Shown here: piece after piece, positions 46,386 to 54,766 of the stretch
Position numbering within the stretch: position 1 is the first letter of the stretch
Layout: every line of letters begins with the position of its first letter
Source: Alternaria dauci
Taxonomy: Eukaryota > Ascomycota > Dothideomycetes > Pleosporales > Pleosporaceae
DNA length: 64,000 nucleotides
Direction: 5' to 3'
NCBI RefSeq assembly: GCF_042100115.1
Contig: NC_091274.1
Coordinates: 1,240,001 to 1,304,000 of the forward strand
Notes under the pieces: model-generated
The model's input: the letters and a program-made list of their open reading frames with translations, nothing else
Database searches by the model: none
What the model was told of the DNA's origin: nothing
Position numbers and translations under genes: made by a program

Positions 46386-48509
46386 CTACTCGTCCGTCTC
46401 CGAGCCTGTGCCATCGCCTGCACCCTCGGCAGCTTGTCCGTCGAATACCAACTGCACGCCTTCTTCTTGCAGTCTCCTCCGCAGTATCTGAAAGCGGCGT
46501 GTTCTCTCCCCAAACTCCTCCATGCTGCTGTTCGCTTCTTCCAGCACCTGTGCCAGACCTTCTTGCTCCAGACCTGGCTGCACCAACCTGTCTATCCCTA
46601 TGCTTTGAAAGTATATTTGGAATTGCTCGAGTTCGGCTAGTAGCTCTTCTCGCACCGCAGCATCGCGGGGACGCCCTGAGAGTGCGCCAACGACAGAAGC
46701 ATCGTAGCATTCTATGCTGTCATCCGGGGGTAGTGGGTCAGATACTGACGTGAATTTGGCCTTGACTTTAGGATCAAGAAGAGCCATGAGCGGTTGGTTG
46801 TCCGAAAGAATGACATGCCTGCCAAGGTCCGTTTCGGGTAGTCGCGCAAGCCAATATGGGTCCTCCCCCGCTCCGAGCTCTTCTTCGAAAGAGTAGCAGA
46901 TCTCCACCAGCAAAGTGGTGCCTTCGGTATTGTTCCACAAGTCCTTCACCTTGGGTACATAGAGCTGGCATAACAGTTCTTGGTACTCGTCGTTTGGTTC
47001 TTTTCCCCATACAGGTCTTGGTATTGGGGAGATGTCGAGCTCTTTGCACAGACGCGCCGCTAGCCATGGATACTCTTTAACTGCGTTACGCAACGTCGAG
47101 CGTGCTTTTTGTGGCTGCTTGACACGATCGTGAGCAAGCGCAACACTGAAGGCGAGATTTGGCGGGACTTTCCACTCTCGCTGTAAGTAGTCTGATTCTA
47201 CCAGGTCAATCAGGGCCCCTGGTTCTCGTCCTCTTAGGGCTAGTTGGTCTATAAGTAGCCGGAGACAATAAGGGTCGTGTTCAGGGTCCATGGCAAGTAA
47301 CATCTTAGCCCACTCAAAGGACGTGCGCCATGTTGCGCGAACACCCAACGTGGCTATGTAGCGCCATACAGCAAGCCAAAATTCGCGGTTCTCCGGACGG
47401 CGAAAGTCCATACGGGCTTTGCCTGCCGCCAAGTTTGCAGAGAAGGTGGAATGTACCGAGCGTCCAAAAGTGAAAAGGGCGCGTTCTAACATGTCGGACG
47501 CGGCAGCAGCCTCTCTTTGTTGCTTTGCAATCTCAGAGACCTGTAGCAGAGTGGAAATGTGGAAGGCTAACAATGGATTCAGTAATGCGACTTGTACAAA
47601 ACATAGAGGACACTTACGATTGTGATGCAGGAGTTGGATCATACGCTCCGAGTCCATGCTTGCAACGCAAATCTGGAACTGTCGCTGGACATCCTGATAC
47701 ATTTTGTTGTGAACAAACCTGTACTCAACTGTGCCATCTGGTCGCTTCTCAACAATCTCCATGCCGAGACCACCAGAGGTAGCTCGCGGCCACTCCTCTT
47801 TGCCTTGGATGAAAATATTTCTTCGAAGTCCCAAAGATGCAAGGTTGCGGTTGCCAGGAGCGTTACGCCCTGCGATTGCAGCGGCGATACCACCTTGCTG
47901 CCCACGTTGTCGAGGCCGCGCCTCTTCTTCCGCACTTTGCACAGCTGCTCGACCAAACAGCCTCTTCATCTCGTTGGCAGCATGAAGATGCTGCGTATCC
48001 ACGCTGAGTACGGAGAAGAGCTGTCGTTTCTCTTCACTAACAGCATCCTCCTGATCAGACCCAGTCTCGGTCCGACCGTTCATAGCCAGATTGAGAGCAA
48101 GCAATGCTTCATCGATCTCATCAAGGTCCGACTTCTTCTTGGTTGCAGAAGCAGTCTTGTTGGCATCTGCAGCTTTGCCTTTGGCCTTTGCCTTCTTTTT
48201 CTTCTTCTTGCTCTTCTTGGAGGGCTTTGATGCAGGCACAGACTCGGTCTCGGCGTGTCCATCAGAATCCCCAGCCTGGGGTCCGACGTTTTGGTGTGCA
48301 TTGTCTTGCTCCTCATCGTCTTGTTCTTCATCTTCTTCACCACCATCGCCTAGCATGGCGAACAGGCTGGGTTTTGCCGTTGTCTTGGGCGCCACCTCAG
48401 TGTCCGACTCGTCGTCGTCGTCGTCGCCTTGGTCATCCTGGGCAAGTTTTTCCCGTATCTGCTTTTCTTCGAGTTCCCGCTGCGCCCGGCGCAATGCTCG
48501 CGAGGACAT
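46386..48509 (-). CDS. RQC1: RQC1/TCF25 (Nulp1) family protein
   Basis: Two exons, 47618-48509 and 46386-47566, giving about 690 residues. The N-terminus is MSSRALRRAQRELEEKQIRE, then strongly acidic (DDQGDDDDDESDTEV) and then polylysine (KPSKKSKKKKKKAKAKGK). The conserved TCF25 domain begins around residue 215 (RNLASLGLRRNIFIQGKEEW) and includes LLHHNPFHISTLLQVSEI across the splice, FRRPENREFWLAVWRYI and DPYCLRLLIDQLALRGREP. Yeast Rqc1 belongs to the ribosome quality control complex, which ubiquitinates and extracts nascent chains on stalled 60S subunits. The 51-nt intron is stop-free and in frame, so retention would insert 17 residues into the conserved LLHHN block. Divergent from the PTC5-like gene, 224 bp apart. 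Confidence 0.88.
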   Translation of the reverse strand: MSSRALRRAQRELEEKQIREKLAQDDQGDDDDDESDTEVAPKTTAKPSLFAMLGDGGEEDEEQDDEEQDNAHQNVGPQAGDSDGHAETESVPASKPSKKSKKKKKKAKAKGKAADANKTASATKKKSDLDEIDEALLALNLAMNGRTETGSDQEDAVSEEKRQLFSVLSVDTQHLHAANEMKRLFGRAAVQSAEEEARPRQRGQQGGIAAAIAGRNAPGNRNLASLGLRRNIFIQGKEEWPRATSGGLGMEIVEKRPDGTVEYRFVHNKMYQDVQRQFQICVASMDSERMIQLLHHNRKCPLCFVQVALLNPLLAFHISTLLQVSEIAKQQREAAAASDMLERALFTFGRSVHSTFSANLAAGKARMDFRRPENREFWLAVWRYIATLGVRATWRTSFEWAKMLLAMDPEHDPYCLRLLIDQLALRGREPGALIDLVESDYLQREWKVPPNLAFSVALAHDRVKQPQKARSTLRNAVKEYPWLAARLCKELDISPIPRPVWGKEPNDEYQELLCQLYVPKVKDLWNNTEGTTLLVEICYSFEEELGAGEDPYWLARLPETDLGRHVILSDNQPLMALLDPKVKAKFTSVSDPLPPDDSIECYDASVVGALSGRPRDAAVREELLAELEQFQIYFQSIGIDRLVQPGLEQEGLAQVLEEANSSMEEFGERTRRFQILRRRLQEEGVQLVFDGQAAEGAGDGTGSETDE

Positions 48510-48733
48510 TTTGTTGGTTTGAAAATTACGTGATGTTGCGGTAACGTGATGACGTCGTCGTGGTGGTTTGAAATGTTAGCCGCAGGCGCAATCGGCTTTG
48601 TACGAACAGGGGATAATTGGCCCCGCTTAGGCGCTTGGATGAAGCGTTCTCCCGACCTGCACCATGATTTCACTGCTGTAGTCCATCGTTGCTGGCCAAC
48701 CTCACTTCAACGATCCTCCACTCCACCTGCCAG

Positions 48734-50570
48734 ATGCGGGCTGCCTTCCAAGTGCTTCGCTCTGCGCGCCGCCCGTGCCTGCGCAAGCTTGTCCGCAGTC
48801 GGGTCGGCGTCTTCGCGCCGAGCAATGGCCTAGGCCCCCGGGCTCATCACCACCATCACTACCGCCAGCGCACCTCGCCCATCGTCCTCGCCTCGTCGAT
48901 GCAGTTACGCGCCCTCACAGGTGCGCTAGTCGCCGTCGCCGTCGCCTCGGGTGCATTTTACGCTTACAACGACAAGTCGTCGACAGGACATGCGCACTCG
49001 CCCACCGACCAAGCCAGGAATCTCACCAACGCCGTAAGTAGCGAGCCAACGCGAAAGGCTCTGGTCGTCGGCCCCGGTGAACTTTATACAGGAACAATCA
49101 CTGGCTCTGGTCCAATTTCAAAAGAGACGGATGACTACGGCAGAAAGGTGCTGGAGATGCTGGACCCCGACCAAGCTACTGCCAAGCTGAGGAAAAATGA
49201 GGAATCGTGGCTGGTAGGGAGGGGACAGGGCGTGGTGCGATACGACGTGGTGCAGATCCCCAGCAACTCCCCTATCGAAGACGACCATGCCGAGAAGATT
49301 ATCGAGGTGCCATCAAATCTGGCAGCCACCGACAATGGCGCCCCCGCCAGCGACTGGATGTTCTGGGGTGTTTTCGACGGACACAGGTAGGCTTGCCTAT
49401 ATCAAGGTCACGCGTCATTCCAGTGCTAATGCTCACAGTGGCTGGGTTACTTCAGCAAAACTCCGCCAGACGCTCATTTCCTACGTCGCACGCGAGCTCA
49501 ACACCACCTACAAGTCCGCCCTCGAGGACCCTGCACTCCACTTCCCGAGCTCTGATGCTATCGACAAAGCCATCAAGACGGGCTTCATCAAGCTAGATGA
49601 CGAGATTGTACATGAATCTGTTAAAAAGGTTCGGAAGGCTCAATCTAAGATCGCTGCTGCCGAGCTGCTTGCCCCCGCCCTGTCCGGTTCTTGTGCGCTT
49701 TTATCCTTCTACGATAGCCGATCAAAACTACTGCGAGTTGCCTGCACGGGTGACTCGCGCGCTATCCTAGGCCGACGAGGCCCGAATGGCAAGTGGACAG
49801 TGACTCCTCTGTCTGAAGACCAAACCGGTGGGACCACAAGCGAGGCAGAGCGACTGCGCCGAGAACACCCGGGTGAGCCTAATGTAGTGCGCAATGGTCG
49901 CATTCTAGGTGGACTAGAGCCATCTCGTGCCTTTGGCGACGCCTCCTACAAATGGTCACTCGAGACGAATGCGGAGCTCAAGAAGTCCTACTTTTCACGG
50001 TCGCCGTCAGCGCTCCTCAAGACCCCCCCATATGTCACTGCTGAGCCTGTTATTACCACAACCAAAGTAGAGCCTGAGAAAGGCGACTTTGTGGTCATGG
50101 CTACTGACGGTTTGTGGGAAATGCTTACCAACGAAGAGGTCGTTGGCCTGGTTGGTCAATGGCTCGATGCTCAGGGCAATCCGAGTGGTCAAGGTTCACA
50201 GACTCAATCCTGGCTCAAGAGTTGGTGGTCAACACAAAAGCAACTGCCTGTCGAGCAAAAGCCGGGTGAGAAAGGGGATGGGCAGCGTGCACCGATCCGC
50301 CAGCAGCAGTGGGGTACCAAGACCAGCCTGAATGAGCGCTTTGTGGTCGAAGACAAGAACGCAGCAACCCATCTTGTTCGTAACGCACTTGGCGGAAAGG
50401 ATCAGGATCAGCTGAGTGCACTACTCACTCTCCCGAGTCCCTTTTCCCGAAGATACAGAGATGATTTGACAGTTGAAGTCATCTTCTTCGGAGAAGGCGC
50501 CGGTACTGGCAACGTTACTAGGAACCAGGAAGCGAGCGCTGCAGAACCCGAGGCCAAGGCAAAGCTATAG
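48734..50570 (+). CDS. PTC5: Mitochondrial PP2C phosphatase, PTC5-like
   Basis: Two exons, 48734-49386 and 49439-50570, giving about 594 residues. The ATG at 48734 opens an Arg-rich presequence (MRAAFQVLRSARRPCLRKLV), then a histidine run (HHHHHY) and one hydrophobic helix (TGALVAVAVASGAFYAY). The PP2C domain runs from about 170 to 560: WMFWGVFDGHSGWVTS with metal-binding Asp/Gly/His across the splice, SGSCALLSFYD, RVACTGDSRAILGRR, GLEPSRAFGDASYKW, FVVMATDGLWEML and RRYRDDLTVEVIFF with the closing Asp pair. Yeast Ptc5 lies in the mitochondrial intermembrane space and dephosphorylates pyruvate dehydrogenase. A Gln/Gly/Ser-rich insertion (about residues 465-520) before the last strand is usual in the PTC5 group. 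Confidence 0.9.
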
Positions 50571-51109
50571 AGCGACATGTTGTTTCTGAATCTGAAGATA
50601 TATGTAGTGATATCCTTGAGCGAGCTGACGCGCGGCTCACGGCGTTTATGGGCTCTTTGAGCATGGCGTTTGTCAGGAGCATGATGCGCCGAATGAATCT
50701 CTTTTTGGGTTGCACCGTAGCATAGCATATGTTTTGGGATCCTGAATTGCAGTGAACCAGGTTCTCGACCTGTCTAACTACGTCTCTGAGTGCACTTAAC
50801 CATATCTCTACATGCGTTTGTACATGTGAGTGATGTCATCTCTGCATTCATTCCAATCCATGTGCGCATGGTTCTATATCCGCGTGAATTTGGTTTCATC
50901 ACGACGTGCTCGTGTGTCCATGACACCATTCTGGTTAGATCCCGCAGCCTCCGCATGATGTCATGGTTGCGACTAGAAGCATCATGAACCGCCCACCATG
51001 CTACAAAAGTCGGTTGAAGCTCTAGTAATGTAGTAGTCCACAGTCGTCAAACACCAGTCGAATTTCACCAATCGAGTCTCAGACCTGTTCGTTGATTGAG
51101 ATAAACATA
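50571..51109. other. Intergenic, no gene seen
   Basis: 539 bp between two plus-strand genes. Frames on both strands are short and lack motifs. Confidence 0.5.
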
Positions 51110-51718
51110 ATGGCCGAGTCACTAGCAGCATTCCGTGACCGCAGGTCGAAGGATCTCCGCCAGCTTGCAGAAGAACATCTGCAACATGAGTAAGCAGCTC
51201 CATACTGCCGCCTTGGACAGCAATATCTAATCGAAAGCAGCCTTAATCAAGAAGACCGCGATATACTCAAGAAAGCAGGCGGAAAGGTGTCGATGCACAC
51301 TGGTTTCGCATCAGCAGTCGGGCTAGGTCTTGGACTCTATACAGCATTCCGACTACGTGCTATGCGCCTTGCATACTTCCGAGCTTTCCGAGCCATGGAG
51401 AAGCCGGTAGAAGTGCGCTTCGCAGATGGTCGTACTGAGCCCGTCCCAGACATCACAGCAAAGATATCTGGACCTTCACGCTGGGGCGACGCTGCGACGT
51501 ACTTCCTCTTTTCCGTTGGCGGGCTCTTCCTTGGTGGTGAGCTGGGTCTGCTGACGGGTACAGCCAGCGCAGCGAGAACGGTTACCAAGGACCCAGCGAG
51601 CAGGGATAGGATTGAGAAGGCGTTCAAGAATTACCGAATTGATGTGCTGCAGAGGGAGATTGAGCAGCTCAAGGGCAAGAGTAAATTTGAGGAGTTCTTT
51701 AGCAGTGGGACATCTTAG
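51110..51718 (+). CDS. Small conserved two-helix membrane protein
   Basis: Two exons, 51110-51189 and 51241-51718, giving 185 residues. Not recognised as a named family. The N-terminus is charged and helical (FRDRRSKDLRQLAEEHLQHD). Hydrophobic segments lie at about 50-68 (FASAVGLGLGLYTAFRL, Gly-rich) and 118-140 (AATYFLFSVGGLFLGGELGL, Gly-rich). Between them is a soluble loop of about 50 residues; after them a charged helix (IDVLQREIEQLKGKSKFEEF) closes the protein. The glycine-spaced helices and small size suggest a mitochondrial or ER membrane protein, but there is no clear presequence. The splice joins QHD to LNQED in frame with good GTAAGC and AAGCAG sites, which supports a real gene. Confidence 0.7.
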
Positions 51719-52481
51719 TGCGTAGGTCGTCAAACCTACCATCTGGGCTGTAGTATCTAGGAAGCTGCCTTTTACGTACGTGTATATAGTTTTGTTCAAG
51801 TGGTATACTCTGCCCATCTTTCTGTTTGATAGGCCCTAACATGTGACTTCAACAGCTGTTGACATGACCTTTCTCGATATCCAAGTGGAACCCGACTTTT
51901 CTGGGTCGGGGATGCGTGTCCTGTATGCGTGTGTGTCAACATCGATACTACTGCGTTTTTTACATGCAGGCTATTCTTGTAGCCATCCCAGCCTCGTCGT
52001 TCCTGACTCGCGCACATGACGTGTCACGCTAAAATGGTGGCGCGGCTGTCGCAGATCTCTGGATGCAGGATGGGAGAAAAGACCCGCGTGGCTCGCGACC
52101 TTAAAACAGAGCTTTGCGTCATAGCAGATTGCCTAACTAGGGGCTTGGAAAACAATCACTGTCTGGAATTTCTCGATAGCAGCAGCCTCCCTGCAGAGAG
52201 TATCGTTTCTTGACTGCGTATCTCGCCACATCCTATCGCTCTAGAAGTCGTTTGTCATTGTTCTACGACGTTTTACCCAGCGTGCTCAGTTACCCCGTAC
52301 TCGGATCGAACGGCACTGCATAGCAACCAGACCCGCTGGAGCTTTCGCTACGTATATCTGGACGTCGGTACGATTGTCGCTACCGCCGGAGAAGGACTCA
52401 CATAGCCGATAAATCTTCGTTCCCACCCGTGAGCCCACAACTTGGTCGCGAATCTAAACAACAACTACCCCTGTGGCGATC
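51719..52481. other. Intergenic, promoter of PLC-like gene
   Basis: 763 bp between two plus-strand genes; no credible coding frame or known element. Confidence 0.5.
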
Positions 52482-53885
52482 ATGAAGGGGGCGATACTTT
52501 CCGCGGTGTTGCTTGCGGGCCTTACTGCCGCCCAGAGTAGCTCGGTCTCGGTGACTCCATCAGTCATAACCTTATCCGGGTCGCAGCGAAGTCTGACGGG
52601 CGACGATGCGGCTCCCAACCCAACAGTCCCTTCGGATTTCGAGGGCAGCACGTTTGCGACCATAACCTCACCTGCGTCGTCTGGAGCGTCTGGCAGCGCT
52701 TCCTCGACCAATGGCACGGCCTCGCCCGCAAGCACTCAAGATCCCGTCACAAACATCGGAGGAGGAAACAGGACGTTGACGCCGACTGGCACTGAGACAG
52801 CTCCGGCGCTGCCATCGAACACGCAGCCGTGCAACAACTATCTGGAGTTCTGCAACCGCAAGTACTCCAACATCACCGAAGTAGCCGCGCACAATTCGCC
52901 CTACACGCGACAGAATAACATTGCGCGCAACCAAGAGTACGGCGTCACGCAACAACTGAACGACGGTATCCGTATGCTGCAGGGCTCGGCCCACTACGTC
53001 AATGGCACACTCTACTATTGCCATTCGTCTTGCGACCTGCTCAACGCTGGTACTGTGGAAGACTACCTCCGTGAAGTCACCGCATGGGTAGAAGAACACC
53101 CCTTCGACGTCATCACGATTCTCTTCGGCAATTCCAACTGGGACGAAACAACCGACGACGGTAAGCCGCTCGTCACATCCTCCAACTTCGCGGATCCAAT
53201 TGAGAAGTCTGGCCTGATCGAATACGTCTACCAGCCACCCAAGACCGCCATGGAGCTCGACGACTGGCCAACGCTCGGTGAGCTTATCCTTCACAACAAC
53301 CGTGTCATTACATTCATCGACTACAACTACGATACTGATGCGGTACCATACATGCTATGGGAGTTCTACAACATGTGGGAAACACCCTTCTCCCCCACCG
53401 ACCCCGATTTTCCATGCACGCTTGGCAGGCCCGAAGGCATGGCTGAGGAGAAGATGAGGGATATCATGTACATGGCAAACCACAACTTGAATGCTGAGAT
53501 TTCATTCGCTGGGCTGAATCTTCTGGTGCCTAACGTAGCCGAGATCAACCAGACCAACGGCCTGGAAGGAGACGGCAGTCTGGGTGCCATGACCAACACT
53601 TGTACTAGTACGTATTCTTACACCTACAGCTCAGTCTCTCTCGTCTTGTAATTTACTAACACATCTCTCGCAGCTAATTGGGACCGCCCGCCCAATTTCC
53701 TCCTCGTCGACTTCTATAACCAAGGGCCTGTCAATGGCTCCGTCTTCGAAGTCGCTGCCCGCGCAAACAATGTTACCTATGACCGTGAATGCTGCGGCAC
53801 TTCATCCATTGCCAACGTACTACTGCGACCTAGTGCTACTTACTTGGGCTTCGTGGTTGCGATTGCTGCTGCATTGGTTCTATGA
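52482..53885 (+). CDS. Secreted PLC-X-domain protein, probably GPI-anchored
   Basis: Two exons, 52482-53607 and 53674-53885, giving about 445 residues. MKGAILSAVLLAGLTAAQSS is a signal peptide. A Ser/Thr/Gly-rich linker (about 20-110) precedes a TIM-barrel PI-PLC X-like domain (about 120-400): CNNYLEFCNRKYSNITEVAA then HNSPYTRQNN with the first catalytic-type His, QLNDGIRMLQGSAHYVNGTL, CHSSCDLLNAGTVEDYLREV and VITFIDYNYDTDAVPYML. The end is PSATYLGFVVAIAAALVL, a hydrophobic tail preceded by small residues, as in GPI-anchored proteins. Several N-glycosylation sequons are present. Proteins of this fungal family are common at the cell surface but their substrate is unproven; true phospholipase activity is not certain because the Ca and second His positions diverge. 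Confidence 0.86.
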
Positions 53886-54766
53886 CCTTCTTCGGCGGTT
53901 GAAGTCGTCTATTTGGGTAGTTGATTGGTAGTTGGAGGAATGGGTTTCGTTGTGCATAGACATGGGTTAGGCGTTTACTGGTCAAGATATTTGTGTTCTT
54001 CTTGCATCACGATAGCGATTGTAAGCGATTTTGTATAGGCCCAACATGCATCTCACTTTCATGTCGTTTTCACATGCATCATCTTCGTCTCCACTTTCTA
54101 CATCATTGCAGCATGTGTACCAGAGAGTAGTGACTAGCTTAACTACTCACTATTAAGTAGCGATGAAGCCATTAGAGATTGAGCTTCTGTGGATGAATCT
54201 CAAGACGAATATGAGAAAATGAATGTCTGCAACACGTTGCGCTACCGTAGTGCGATAAATCTACCCGAGTAGCTTTCCTCGTCTCGAATTGTTCAACGCT
54301 AGCTGGACGTCACGTATGAACCAGAACACAAGGGCACCTCCATGATCAATATAGCGCCAAAGGGAAACATGCTAACCGGCGCCCAATCTTGTGCGATTTT
54401 GGTGAAGCGGAAGACCAAATCCTCAACCATTCAGTTTACCACTGGGAAATGGCTACGGCCAAGGCGAAAGAAGGTGGATTAACATAGGCGACAATATCAA
54501 AGGCGGTATAAAGATCATGAGCTATGGTCACAAGCACGGTCAGACCAACGTGTACAAAGAAGGCCCTATGATAGGAATTGGTGATATGGTCTGGCTTCTA
54601 ATTTGGTTACGAAGTTACCATATGTAAATTGCAAATAAGCAATCCATGCTGCGACAGGTCCAAAAAGCAAACAATCCCGTGGTATCTCCCTGTTACTCCA
54701 TATGCGATACAAACATGAGTTCTTTCAGCGTAAGCACGCCGAAAAACGCACCGAGGTGCAAAACTG
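53886..54766. other. Convergent 3' region, no gene seen
   Basis: 881 bp between the PLC-like gene and the fusion gene. The plus frames at 54646-55064 overlap the fusion gene's coding strand and are shadows. Confidence 0.5.
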
